Positions 25,613 to 34,407 of a stretch of DNA of 64,000 nt are shown here, in pieces (within the stretch, counting starts at the first letter, position 1; every line of letters begins with the position of its first letter). A program made the translations under genes and the position numbers. A model generated the notes under the pieces. That model did no database searches. It saw only the letters and a list, made by a program, of their open reading frames with translations, and was not told where the DNA came from. The stretch is taken from NCBI GenBank assembly GCA_965223355.1, contig CBDCWE010000003.1, positions 1 through 64,000 of the forward strand. The letters run 5' to 3'. This stretch comes from Tectiglobus sp965223355. Its GTDB lineage: Bacteria; Pseudomonadota; Alphaproteobacteria; Rhizobiales; Hyphomicrobiaceae.

Positions 25613-27187
25613 TCACGTCGGCGTCCAGACGAGGCGCGGTTTGCGGGCAGCAGAGGTCTCATCGAGGCGCCGGCGCGGGGTGTGGCGCGGGGCGTTGGTA
25701 AAGCGTTCGCTCGCGCCGGCCTTGGCTGCCATGGCGAGATCGCGCAGCGTTTCGATGAACTGATCGAGGCTGGCCTTGGATTCCGATTCTGTCGGCTCGA
25801 TCAGCATGGCGCCATGCACGACCAGCGGGAAATACATGGTCATCGGGTGGTAGCCCTCGTCGATCATGGCCTTGGCAAAGTCCAACGTGCTAACGCCGCT
25901 GTCCTTGAGGAAGCCGTCGTCGAACAAAACCTCGTGCATGCAGGGTTTGTCACCGAACGGCTGGGACAACAGATCACGCAGGCCGGCACGCACGTAGTTG
26001 GCATTGAGCACGGCATCTTCGCTGGCTTGACGCATACCGTCGCTGCCGTGGCTCAGCATATAGGTCAGCGCGCGCACGAACATGCCCATCTGGCCATGGT
26101 AGGCGGTCAGGCGGCCAAGTGGGTCGGCGTCATCGTCCGCGGCCGCGGCGTCATCCTCGACCAAGCGCAATTGGTCGCCGTCGCGGCGCGTATAGGGCAG
26201 CGGCGCAAACTTCGCCAGCGCCTCGGAAAAGACCACCGGCCCGGAGCCCGGACCGCCGCCGCCATGCGGGGTCGAAAAGGTCTTGTGCAAATTGATGTGC
26301 ATCGCATCGACGCCGAGATCACCGGGGCGAACCTTGCCGACAATGGCATTGAAATTGGCGCCATCGCAGTAAAAGTAGGCGCCGGCGTCATGGACGGCAT
26401 CGGCAATGGCGACGATTTCGGGTTCAAACAGTCCGCAGGTGTTGGGATTGGTGAGCATGATGCCGGCCACGTCGTCATCGAGGGCGTCGCGGACGGCGGC
26501 GGCGGCAACCGTGCCATCATCGCGGGCCGGCAGCGCGCGCACCCGGTAGCCCATGAAGGCCGCGGTTGCCGGATTGGTCCCGTGCGCCGATTCAGGCACC
26601 AGCACGACGCTGCGCTGTTGGCCGACGGCCTCATGCGCTGACTTGATCGCGAGCATGCCGCAAAGTTCGCCGTGCGCGCCGGCCTTGGGGCTGAGGGCGA
26701 CGCCGGACATACCCGTCAGCTCGAGCAGATAGTCGGCCAGCATCTGCATCAGCGCCAGCGCGCCCTGCACCGTCGATTGCGGTTGCAGCGGGTGAATGTC
26801 GGCAAAGCCCGGCAGGCGGGCGATTTGTTCGTTAAGGCGCGGATTGTGCTTCATGGTGCACGAGCCCAGCGGGTAAAGGCCCATGTCGATGGCATAGTTC
26901 TGGCGCGACAGGCGCACGTAGTGGCGCATGGCTTCAGGTTCCGTGAGACCGGGCAGGCCGATGTCCGTGGTGCGTTCGAGGCCGCCGAGCCGATTGTGCG
27001 TTAGCGCTGCCGTCGCCACATCGACACCGGTCTTGTCGTAGCTGTCGCGGCCTTCGAAGATCAACGGTTCCTCGAGGTCGAGACCGCGATTGCCGGTGAA
27101 GGTTGCGGTGTCGTCGCGGCTCTGCGCGGCGCCTTCGCTCGGCGTGGTGGTCGGTGCCGTCGGGCGGCCCTGCTTGTTCATGCTCAT
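25613..27187 (-). CDS. gcvPB: Glycine dehydrogenase (decarboxylating) subunit 2 (P-protein beta)
   Basis: A 524-residue PLP subunit of the glycine cleavage system. P-protein decarboxylates glycine and passes the aminomethyl group to lipoyl-GcvH. The PLP lysine lies in INLHKTFSTPHGGGGPG and the cofactor-binding CDGANFNAIVG segment is present. The N-terminal ~45 residues (Thr/Ser-rich) and the C-terminal Arg-rich tail are poorly conserved. The start overlaps the end of gcvPA by 4 bp. The two-gene P-protein form occurs in many alphaproteobacteria. Confidence 0.95.
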   Translation of the reverse strand: MSMNKQGRPTAPTTTPSEGAAQSRDDTATFTGNRGLDLEEPLIFEGRDSYDKTGVDVATAALTHNRLGGLERTTDIGLPGLTEPEAMRHYVRLSRQNYAIDMGLYPLGSCTMKHNPRLNEQIARLPGFADIHPLQPQSTVQGALALMQMLADYLLELTGMSGVALSPKAGAHGELCGMLAIKSAHEAVGQQRSVVLVPESAHGTNPATAAFMGYRVRALPARDDGTVAAAAVRDALDDDVAGIMLTNPNTCGLFEPEIVAIADAVHDAGAYFYCDGANFNAIVGKVRPGDLGVDAMHINLHKTFSTPHGGGGPGSGPVVFSEALAKFAPLPYTRRDGDQLRLVEDDAAAADDDADPLGRLTAYHGQMGMFVRALTYMLSHGSDGMRQASEDAVLNANYVRAGLRDLLSQPFGDKPCMHEVLFDDGFLKDSGVSTLDFAKAMIDEGYHPMTMYFPLVVHGAMLIEPTESESKASLDQFIETLRDLAMAAKAGASERFTNAPRHTPRRRLDETSAARKPRLVWTPT

Positions 27188-28536
27188 GACAGCACCTCGT
27201 GCAGCGCGCCGAGAAGTGTCGCGCGGTCCTGCGGCGTGTTGATCTCGGTTGACGCGATGACAATGACGTCGGCAAGTTCGGGCTTGTCCGGCTCCAATCG
27301 GGCGGCCGGAACACCGCCGAGCACCTGGCGCTCGGCAAGGGCCTCGATCACGTCGATGGCGCTGCGACCGGCAACGCGGACGGCGAACTCGTTGAAGAAT
27401 GCCGGCGTCAACAGCTCGATGCCGTCGATCGCGGACAGCTCATCGGCGAGGGCGACCGCGTTGGCGTGGTTGAGGGCGGCAAGGGCCTTGAGGCCGGCCT
27501 GGCCGAGCAGGGTCATGTGGATGGTGAAGGCGAGCGCGCACAGGCCGGAGTTGGTGCAGATGTTGCTGGTTGCCTTTTCGCGGCGAATGTGTTGCTCGCG
27601 CGTCGACAGCGTCAGGACGAATCCGCGCTGGCCCGCTGCATCCACCGTCTCGCCGCAAACCCGGCCCGGCATTTGGCGCACGTGTTTCTGGTGGCAGGCG
27701 AGCAACCCGACGTACGGCCCGCCAAAATTGAGGCCATTGCCGATCGACTGACCTTCGCAGGCGACGATATCGGCGCCCATGTCACCGGGCGGCCGCAGCA
27801 GCCCCAGCGCGACGACCTCGGTGACCACGACGATCAGCAGTGCGCCGGCGGCATGGGCCCTATCGGCGAGCGGCTTGAGGTCCGCAATATGGCCGTAGAA
27901 GTCCGGGTATTGGACGACCACGCACGATGTTTCGCCGTCGATCTGACCGGCGAGTTCGACGCCGCCGGATGGCGCCGGTGCAGCCGCTACAACGGTTGCA
28001 CCCGAATGACGCGACAGCGTTTCGATAACCTGGCGATAGTGCGGGTGCAGATTGCCCGAGATCACTGCCTTCTGGCGCTTCGTGATGCGGTGCGCCATGA
28101 GCACGGCTTCGGCCGCGGATGTGGAGCCGTCGTACATCGACGCGTTGGCGATCTCCATGCCGGTCAGGCGCGCGACCTGGGTCTGGAACTCGAACAAGGT
28201 CTGCAGCGTGCCTTGCGCGATCTCCGGCTGATAGGGGGTGTAGGAGGTCAAAAACTCGGAGCGTTGGATCAGATGATCGACGGTCGCCGGCACGTGATGG
28301 CGATAGGCACCGCAACCGATGAAGAACGGCACCGAACCGGCCGCTGTGTTGGCGGCGGCAAGCAGGCCCAATTCGCGGGCGACGTCCAGCTCGCTCTTGG
28401 TCTGCGGCAGCGCCAGCGTCGTGCGCAACAGCTTGTCGGCGGGAACATCGCCAAACAACGCATCGACAGTGTCGACACCGATCGCAGCCAGCATCGCCTC
28501 GCGATCGGACCGGGCCAGAGGCAGATAACGCATCAT
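27184..28536 (-). CDS. gcvPA: Glycine dehydrogenase (decarboxylating) subunit 1 (P-protein alpha)
   Basis: A 450-residue partner of the beta subunit, homologous to the N-terminal half of single-chain P-protein. It has the FIGCGAYRHHVPATVDHL region and NASMYDGSTSAAEAVLMA but no PLP lysine, which the beta subunit supplies. It overlaps gcvH at its start and gcvPB at its end by 4 bp each, so the operon is translationally coupled. Confidence 0.95.
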   Translation of the reverse strand: MMRYLPLARSDREAMLAAIGVDTVDALFGDVPADKLLRTTLALPQTKSELDVARELGLLAAANTAAGSVPFFIGCGAYRHHVPATVDHLIQRSEFLTSYTPYQPEIAQGTLQTLFEFQTQVARLTGMEIANASMYDGSTSAAEAVLMAHRITKRQKAVISGNLHPHYRQVIETLSRHSGATVVAAAPAPSGGVELAGQIDGETSCVVVQYPDFYGHIADLKPLADRAHAAGALLIVVVTEVVALGLLRPPGDMGADIVACEGQSIGNGLNFGGPYVGLLACHQKHVRQMPGRVCGETVDAAGQRGFVLTLSTREQHIRREKATSNICTNSGLCALAFTIHMTLLGQAGLKALAALNHANAVALADELSAIDGIELLTPAFFNEFAVRVAGRSAIDVIEALAERQVLGGVPAARLEPDKPELADVIVIASTEINTPQDRATLLGALHEVLS

Positions 28537-28910
28537 CCGTTCTCCGCGACGAAGGCGTCATATTGTTGGCGCGACATCAGACCGGTCAGTTGGCTGGCAT
28601 TGCCAATACGCAGTTTGAAGAACCACGCTGCGCCTTCCGCGTCGTCGTTGACGAGGGCGGGATTGCCTTCGAGTTCGCCGTTGACCGCGATCACTTCGCC
28701 ATCAATCGGGGCAAACACGTCGCTTGCCGCCTTGACGCTTTCAACGACGGCGGCGCCTTCCCCGCTCGCCACCTTGCGGCCGACTTCGGGCACCTCGACG
28801 AACACCACATCGCCGAGCTGTTCCTGGGCATGGTTGGTGATACCGATCGTTGCCGTATCACCGTCAACGCGAATGTATTCGTGATCCTCGGAGTAATAGA
28901 CCTCTGCCAT
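28533..28910 (-). CDS. gcvH: Glycine cleavage system H protein
   Basis: A 125-residue lipoyl carrier that shuttles the aminomethyl group from P- to T-protein and electrons to L-protein. The lipoylated lysine is K60 in VVESVKAASD. Typical ends are seen: YSEDHEYIRV at the start, WFFKLRIGN near the C-terminus. The frame is open to 28964, but ATG 28910 matches the family start (MAEVYYSEDHEY). Confidence 0.96.
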   Translation of the reverse strand: MAEVYYSEDHEYIRVDGDTATIGITNHAQEQLGDVVFVEVPEVGRKVASGEGAAVVESVKAASDVFAPIDGEVIAVNGELEGNPALVNDDAEGAAWFFKLRIGNASQLTGLMSRQQYDAFVAENG

Positions 28911-28960
28911 ATCGGGGCTCCCTGGTTGGATGTCGGTGTGGTTTGCCTCGTCGGCCTCAC

Positions 28961-30148
28961 TCACGAGGCCTTGGTGGTGCGCTTGAAGCGGTTGGGGACG
29001 AACGGCATGTCGACGACCGTGGCCGGCATGTCCTTGCCGCGGACAACGAGCGTGAGGGCGGTGCCGGCGGCGGCGTTGGCGCGGGTCACGTAGCCCATTG
29101 CAACGGGTCCGTTGAGCGTCGGCCCGAACCCGCCTGAGGTAACCGCGCCGACGATGGCGCCGGAGGCATCCCGGATCTCAGTGCCTTCGCGGGCGGGCGC
29201 GCGGCCGTCCGGCTTGATGCCGACGCGCTTGCGGGCGGGCCCGTGCTCGAGCTCGCGTTGAATGCGCTCGTCGCCGGGAAAGCCGCCGTCGCGCCGGCGC
29301 CGCTTCTGGATCGACCACGTCAGGCCGGCTTCGATCGGGGAGGTGGTCTCGTCAATGTCGTGACCGTAGAGGCACAGTCCGGCTTCCAGGCGCAACGAAT
29401 CGCGGGCGCCGAGCCCGATCGGCCTAACCCGCTCGTCGCCGGCAAGTGCTGCCCAGACGGCGGCTGCATCCGCTGCCGCCACCGAGATCTCAAAGCCGTC
29501 CTCACCGGTGTAGCCGGAGCGCGTGATATAGCAGTCGGCGCCGGCCAGCTTCGCGAAACTCGTTTGCATGAAGCCGTCGAGGGGATGCGCGTTGGCGAGG
29601 CCGGCGGCACCGGCGACGGCTTGCGCTGCCGGGCCCTGCAGCGCGATCAGCGCGCGCGGGCGGTCCGGCATTTCCAGCGTGACGCCGGCCGCCAGGTGGG
29701 CGCGGATGTGGTCGTAGTCGAAGTCTTTGCGCGCGGCATTGACGACGATCAGCAAGCGGCCTTCATCGGCTGCAGCCGGCGACCTCGAGATCATCAGATC
29801 ATCGATGATACCGCCGTCCTGCGTCAGCAGTTGCGAATAGCGTTGGCGGCCGGGGGCGAGATTGACCAGATCGGCCGGCAGCAGTTGTTCGAGTGCGCGG
29901 GCAACCGTTTCGTGCTTGCCGTCGGCGGCAACGACGGTGGCTTGTCCCATGTGGCTGACGTCGAACAACCCGGCCTGGGTCCGCGTCCAAATGTGCTCCT
30001 TTAGCACCCCGTCGCGGTATTGGACGGGCATGCTGTAGCCGGCAAAGGGGACCATCTTGGCGCCGGCCGAGATATGCGCCTCGGACAGCGGCGTCGATTT
30101 TAGCTGAGCTGACGGGCTGGATTGCATGGTCTCGGCTCCCGTTGACAT
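28961..30148 (-). CDS. gcvT: Glycine cleavage system aminomethyltransferase (T protein)
   Basis: A 395-residue THF-dependent aminomethyltransferase that releases ammonia and makes 5,10-methylene-THF. It contains the GcvT N domain (MVPFAGYSMPVQYRDGVL), the folate site region (GYTGEDGFEIS) and the C-terminal barrel (VTSGGFGPTLNGPVAMGYV). First gene of gcvT-H-PA-PB. ATG 30148 is preferred because GGAAAG sits 6 nt before it and pairs into a riboswitch-proximal hairpin; ATG 30127 is an alternative. The longer open frame upstream is riboswitch RNA. Confidence 0.94.
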   Translation of the reverse strand: MSTGAETMQSSPSAQLKSTPLSEAHISAGAKMVPFAGYSMPVQYRDGVLKEHIWTRTQAGLFDVSHMGQATVVAADGKHETVARALEQLLPADLVNLAPGRQRYSQLLTQDGGIIDDLMISRSPAAADEGRLLIVVNAARKDFDYDHIRAHLAAGVTLEMPDRPRALIALQGPAAQAVAGAAGLANAHPLDGFMQTSFAKLAGADCYITRSGYTGEDGFEISVAAADAAAVWAALAGDERVRPIGLGARDSLRLEAGLCLYGHDIDETTSPIEAGLTWSIQKRRRRDGGFPGDERIQRELEHGPARKRVGIKPDGRAPAREGTEIRDASGAIVGAVTSGGFGPTLNGPVAMGYVTRANAAAGTALTLVVRGKDMPATVVDMPFVPNRFKRTTKAS

Positions 30149-30152
30149 CACA

Positions 30153-30425
30153 GGCTTTCCGCACGCCTCGGCATGCAGGTGAAAGCCCCCTCTGTCGTGG
30201 AACCTGAGAGATTTCGGCCGGCGCGGCGGCGCACAGCGCACACCCACTGGCCTTGACCCCTTCGGTGGATCGCACGAACCGCTTTGCGTTCGCCGAACAC
30301 TTTCCAGAGTGCCATCCGCCATTGCGGTCCGTTTGCCTGAGAGTTTCCGGGGCGGTTGCTCCTTCGGCGCCGGCTTGCTCGCAACGGTCTCCATTGCGCA
30401 GCAGCCGGTCTCTCCCGCCGGCGTC
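30153..30425 (-). ncRNA. Tandem glycine riboswitch upstream of gcvT
   Basis: On the minus strand two aptamer-like modules appear in order. The first holds GCCGAAGGAGCAA, then AACTCTCAGGCAAACGGACC, then TGGAAAG. The second holds CACCGAAGGGGTCAAGGCC, then AATCTCTCAGGTTCCACGAC, then AGAGGGGG. These are the conserved CCGAAGG and CUCAGG cores of glycine riboswitches. A following hairpin pairs 30181-30187 with 30153-30160 and would hide the GGAAAG ribosome binding site of gcvT, suggesting translational control. Motifs are seen; glycine binding is family knowledge. Confidence 0.9.
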
Positions 30426-30613
30426 GGTTGGCAATTGGCGCAGGTTAGACGAGCCGCGGCGGCTGTCAATCACAGATTTTTCCACACCCACCCCGCCGCT
30501 GAAGCAACGTTCTCTTGGTTCTCTCGATTGTCTCGGTTCTCAAGTGGCGGTCCGCTGCGGCCTGCCGGCCGTGGGCCAGCGATCGCCAACCGGCAACAGG
30601 CGTCTGGACGCGC

Positions 30614-30692
30614 TAGTGGTCTCAATCACTTAAAATGGCGTATTCAGATGCGCCATTTTAAGTGATGCAGATTTAAGTGATTGAGACCACTA
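30614..30692. mobile_element. MITE-2, palindromic TA-bounded element
   Basis: A 79-bp near-perfect palindrome beginning TAGTGGTCTCAATCACTTAA and ending with its complement, with an inner stem ATCACTTAAAATGGCG. Its end resembles the right terminal repeat of the adjacent IS630-like element (18 of 27 positions). It is therefore probably a non-autonomous derivative of that IS. It shares the CTAG at 30690-30693 with the IS. Confidence 0.75.
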
Positions 30693-30706
30693 GCGCTCCA
30701 ACTCAC

Positions 30707-31972
30707 CTAAATTGTCGGGTACAGGCGTTTGAGTTTAATTCGCGCGTCTTCGGTGGTGAAGCGCCAATTGGCGGTTTGGGCGCGGTTGTTGCGGTGTCGT
30801 TGCCAGCGCTCAACTTTCGCTTCCAGTGAAGCCTTATCGTGAATGCGCCGGTTAAGGCACTGGCGCGCAAGGACGGACAGTTCGGCTTCGGCCATGTTGA
30901 GCCAGCTGCCATGCCTGGGTGTATAATGCCACTCGAAACGCTCGACCAGCCGGCGGGCTTGGTCAGGTGGGAAAGCTTCGTAGAGCGCGGAATGGGTGTG
31001 GGTTGACAGGTTATCCTGGACAAGGACGATCTTTTCGGCCTCGGCAAAGTGCTGATCGCTCAAGTCACACAGAAAATGCGCGTAATCGATACTAGAGCAA
31101 CCTGCCTTTATTCGGAATCGGAACGATCCCGAATAAAGGCAGAAAGTTGCTCGCCTCTAAAGTGGCGATCATCTTCGTGCTTTAAGTTGGAACCGCAATA
31201 GCGGTTCCAACTTAAAGCACGAAGATCTAGTGGTCCGTGATTTTGACATGGCGGCGGCCTTCGAGCGGCGCAAAACCCATGAACAGGTTGGCGACGCCGG
31301 CCCGGCGATACTCATAATCATAGCGCACTGGCCGGCCCGGCGCCATCGGGATCGGCGTGCGTGTTTCGGCAACGAGCTGTTTGCTGGTCTCATCCAGACA
31401 GACCAGCGGTCGGCTGGGATCATGCGAGCGGGTATAAACGGAGAGCACGTTTTCCATAGCGGCAACGAAGGCGGCGTTTTGGCTCGGCGGGATCACCCAA
31501 TATTTGCTGCGGTGCGGCTTGAGTTCGTTTTTTTAAGCGTCCGCGCGACCGTGTTGTGATGCACCGTCTCGACGATGCCAAGTTCGACGACCTTGTCGGC
31601 GAGCAGACGGATCGTCCATTGTGCACACCCTTCAGGCGGCTCTGAGCAAGCCAGGGCAATGAGCCTGGCTTCAGCCTCACCGTCAAAGATCGGTTGTCTC
31701 GGCGGGGTCTCACGTTGCTTGCGCCTAAACACCGCCTCGAGCCCTTCGAGGACGCACTTCTGGCGCACCCGCTCGACCATTCTGACATTGGTCTCAAGCG
31801 CCTCACAAATCGCAGTGTCGCATAAGCCTTCACCACTAGGGCCCTGATCCGCCTTCAGCAAGATCCGCGCTTTAAGGTTCGCCTGCGCCGAACACTTGCC
31901 CTTGGTGATCATTGCGCTCAAGCGCGCGCGCTCATCGTCTGACAACTCGACAATGTGTCTCTTATTGGCCAT
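30707..31972 (-). pseudogene. IS630-family transposase, frameshifted and split by a family-1 element
   Basis: Three pieces make one DDE transposase. 31972-31493 is the N-terminal helix-turn-helix half (MANKRHIVELSDDERARL). 31496-31227 carries the first catalytic Asp (VCLDETSKQL). 31063-30707 carries the rest (VLVQDNLSTHTHSALYEAF and MAEAELSVLARQC). The first break is at a run of seven A on the coding strand (31528-31534), where a -1 slip restores TLKKNELKPH, so it may be programmed frameshifting. The second break is the nested family-1 element after RRHVKITD, which brings an in-frame stop and inactivates the gene. Confidence 0.88.
31093..31229 (-). mobile_element. Family-1 double-hairpin element (copy 3) nested in the IS630 transposase
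   Basis: Complete 137-bp copy with TA at both ends, inserted inside the transposase reading frame between HVKITD and IDYAHFLCDL. It shows that family-1 elements move as units and were active after the IS630 arrived. Confidence 0.9.
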
Positions 31973-32061
31973 TCTGACGTCCCCCTGCCATCGTTGATGA
32001 CAACCGAAGAATCACTGTTCGCCAACAAACGCAACCCGCCAGTTTAAAAAAGGCGGAACAC

Positions 32062-32198
32062 TAGATCATCGTGCTTTAAGTTGGAACCGCTATTGCGGTT
32101 CCAACTTAAAGCACAAAGATGATCGCCACTTTAGAGGCAAGCAACTTTCTGCCTTTATTCGGGATCGTTCCGATTCCGAATAAAGGCAGGTTGCTCTA
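32062..32198 (+). mobile_element. Family-1 double-hairpin element (copy 4)
   Basis: Complete 137-bp copy. Its left CTAG (32061-32064) is also the outer end of the IS630 element and its right CTAG (32196-32199) is the left boundary of the IS5-like element. Confidence 0.9.
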
Positions 32199-33519
32199 GC
32201 ACTTTACTGAAAAACCTCGCGCGGTCTCGGCAATTGTGATTCTGTTTTGCGGTGGCGGCTGAATCGGAGGCAATGCGATGCGCGGGCGGTTTCGGGACCA
32301 GGGCGGTCTGTTTTCTTACATCGATCCTGAGGAGCGCATTCCAGCCAAGCACCCTCTGCGTGAGATCCGTGCTCTGGTGCGCGAAGTGTTGAGTGAACTG
32401 GACCCGGAGTTCTCCCGTCTTTACAGTCACGAGGGTCGCCCGTCGATCCCGCCCGAGATGTTGCTCTCGGCCTTGCTCCTGCAAGTGTTCTACGGCATTC
32501 GCTCCGAGATCCAGCTGATGGAACAGCTCAATTACAATCTGCTGTTTCGCTGGTTCGTCGGCCTGTCACCGGACGATCCGGTGTGGGTACCGGAAACGTT
32601 CACGAAGAACCGCGAACGCCTCCAGGGCAGCGATATCTTTCAGAAGTTCATGGCCGCCCTCCTCGCCCACAGGAAGGTGCGCGCGCTGCTGTCGAACGAA
32701 CATTTCTCTGTCGATGGCACGTTGATCGAGGCCTGGGCCTCGCAGAAAAGCTTTCGCCCGAAGGACGGCTCTGACAATGGCCCAACCGGTGGCAATGGCG
32801 ACAATTTTCACGGGCAAAAGCGCAAGAACGACACGCATGAAAGCACATCCGATCCCGATGCCAGGCTGTTTCGCAAAGCCAAAGGGCGTGAGGCGAAGCT
32901 GTGCTATATGGGCCATGCCCTGATGGAAAATCGCAACGGTCTGGCGGTAGCGGGCAAAGTCACGCATGCCGACGGCACCGCCGAACGGCGCGCCGGCGAG
33001 GCCATGCTGGGCGCCAGGCGCAAGGCTGCCGGGCGGCGCATCACGGTCGGCTCGGACAAGGCCTACGACACGTCCGACCACGTCGCCAATTTACGCGGCA
33101 TGCAAGTGACGCCGCATGTCGCCCAGAACGATGCGGTTAACAAAAGAACCCGCAAACGCCGGCGTTCGGCAATCGACAAGCGCACGACGCGCCATGCGGG
33201 CTATGAGAAATCGCAGACACGGCGCAAGATGATCGAATGCATCTTCGGCTGGGGTAAACAGCATGGCACGATGCGTAAGACCAGGCACCGCGGCATCGCC
33301 GGCGTCAGCGCCGATTTCCTGCTCAACCTAATCTCCTACAACCTGATGCGCATCCCGAAATTGGTCGCGCTATGATGCGCGTTTCGATGTTGCATGTTGC
33401 GATTGAACGCAATGCTCAAGCTTCGCGGCCATCTTATGTGCCTAGCAGGCATGACACAAAAACCGAAAGCCAACGAACCGAACAAAAAGCGCTGCCCAGT
33501 TGGTTTTTCAGCGGACTGC
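32199..33519 (+). mobile_element. IS5-family-like insertion sequence
   Basis: A ~1.32-kb element with inverted ends TAGCACTTTACTGAAAAACC (left) and, on the other strand, TAGCAGTCCGCTGAAAAACC (right). It is bounded by CTAG on both sides (32196-32199 and 33519-33522), consistent with the TNA/CTAG target duplications of some IS5 subgroups. It contains one intact transposase gene. Confidence 0.82.
32278..33375 (+). CDS. IS5-family-like transposase
   Basis: A 365-residue DDE transposase. The N-terminal domain has HPLREIRALV and GRPSIPPEMLLSALLLQ, shared by IS5-like transposases. The catalytic triad is visible: Asp in FSVDGTLIEAW, Asp in VGSDKAYDT, Glu in KMIECIFGWGKQHG. The middle has a basic Lys/Arg-rich stretch. 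The frame is intact and both ends of the element are present, so it may be active. Confidence 0.88.
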   Translation: MRGRFRDQGGLFSYIDPEERIPAKHPLREIRALVREVLSELDPEFSRLYSHEGRPSIPPEMLLSALLLQVFYGIRSEIQLMEQLNYNLLFRWFVGLSPDDPVWVPETFTKNRERLQGSDIFQKFMAALLAHRKVRALLSNEHFSVDGTLIEAWASQKSFRPKDGSDNGPTGGNGDNFHGQKRKNDTHESTSDPDARLFRKAKGREAKLCYMGHALMENRNGLAVAGKVTHADGTAERRAGEAMLGARRKAAGRRITVGSDKAYDTSDHVANLRGMQVTPHVAQNDAVNKRTRKRRRSAIDKRTTRHAGYEKSQTRRKMIECIFGWGKQHGTMRKTRHRGIAGVSADFLLNLISYNLMRIPKLVAL

Positions 33520-33673
33520 TAGTGGTCCGTATCTGGTCCCTATCACCTAAAATGGCGCATTGAGATGCGCTGCTGGACGCGAGGATGCCGGCAATGTGGT
33601 TCATTTTCAAAGCCTTGACGCACCGCAGCGCAGTCAATCGGCGCCAATGTGTCTGGACTTATGAGTTTGCGGC
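33519..33673. repeat. MITE-2 fragment and short non-coding gap
   Basis: Directly after the IS5-like element the sequence reads CTAGTGGTCCGTATC...CACCTAAAATGGCGCATTGAG, a diverged half of the MITE-2 palindrome. No gene is supported in the rest of the gap before the flavin-binding protein. Confidence 0.55.
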
Positions 33674-34327
33674 CTAACCGATCTTGAAGTCGCGGACATG
33701 CGCTGGTTGATCAACGCTCGGCAGGTTGCGGGAATCGGGGATCGGCTCGCCGATTTGATAGCTGACCGGAATGACGCCCGCCCATATCGGCAGGTCATAG
33801 TCCTCCTCGTCATCCACAGGCCCGCCCGAACGAATTTTGGCCGACGCCTCATCGATCGGCAGCGACAAGATTGTCGTTGCCTTTTCCTCCTGTTCATTGA
33901 CCGGGCGCAGCATCTCCCAGCGACCGGGATAAAGCTTGTCGATGAACACTTTCATCTGCCGCAATCTCTCCTCGCGATCCGTGACCCGTACCGCCTTGCC
34001 GAACACCATAACCGAGCGCGAGTTCGCCGAGTGATGCATGCCCGCCCGCGCCAACACCAACCCGTCCAGGATCGAAACCGTCAGGCACACGTCATTGCCT
34101 TCGGCATTGCGCACGCCGCGCCCGGCCCGAGAGGCATGCCAGTAAACGCGATCGCCGTCGCGCCACTGCATGGTCGGCATCACGATCGGCTTGCCGTCAA
34201 TCAGATAGCCGACATGGCAGAGTGGCATCGTGTCGAGAATGGAATTGATCGTTTCGCGGTCGTAGTGCCCGCGTTCGTGGTAGCGCCGCAATCGCGAACG
34301 ATCGGTCTTATCGAGCACGTCAGACAT
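33674..34327 (-). CDS. Pyridoxamine 5'-phosphate oxidase-like FMN-binding protein
   Basis: A 217-residue split-barrel flavoprotein of the PNPOx-like superfamily (short-chain type). Typical segments are MPLCHVGYLIDGKPIVMPTM, VYWHASRAGRGVRNA and SRSVMVFGKAVRVTD. A Glu-rich C-terminal loop (GGPVDDEEDYDLPIWAG) is shared with proteins annotated as flavin-nucleotide-binding. It may reduce a flavin or heme-like substrate; true PNPOx activity is unlikely. The frame is complete and the neighbours (SRPBCC/ArsR) are co-oriented. Confidence 0.8.
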   Translation of the reverse strand: MSDVLDKTDRSRLRRYHERGHYDRETINSILDTMPLCHVGYLIDGKPIVMPTMQWRDGDRVYWHASRAGRGVRNAEGNDVCLTVSILDGLVLARAGMHHSANSRSVMVFGKAVRVTDREERLRQMKVFIDKLYPGRWEMLRPVNEQEEKATTILSLPIDEASAKIRSGGPVDDEEDYDLPIWAGVIPVSYQIGEPIPDSRNLPSVDQPAHVRDFKIG

Positions 34328-34407
34328 GTCTTACCTCTATTGTCTTGCCTCTGTTGCCGTGCATTGACGACGTGTTGAACTCATGCTGACGCCAATGACG
34401 CGCAGCT

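Larger units (their letters stand above)
30693..32061 (-). mobile_element. IS630-family insertion sequence, interrupted
   Basis: The element is bounded by CTAG at 30690-30693 and 32061-32064. Imperfect inverted ends read CTAGCGCTCCAACTC...AAATTGTCGGGT and, on the other strand, CTAGTGTTCCGCCTT...AAACTGGCGGGT. IS630 elements insert at TA, often within CTAG. Removing the family-1 element nested at 31093-31229 leaves ~1.23 kb, a normal IS630 size. Confidence 0.8.
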
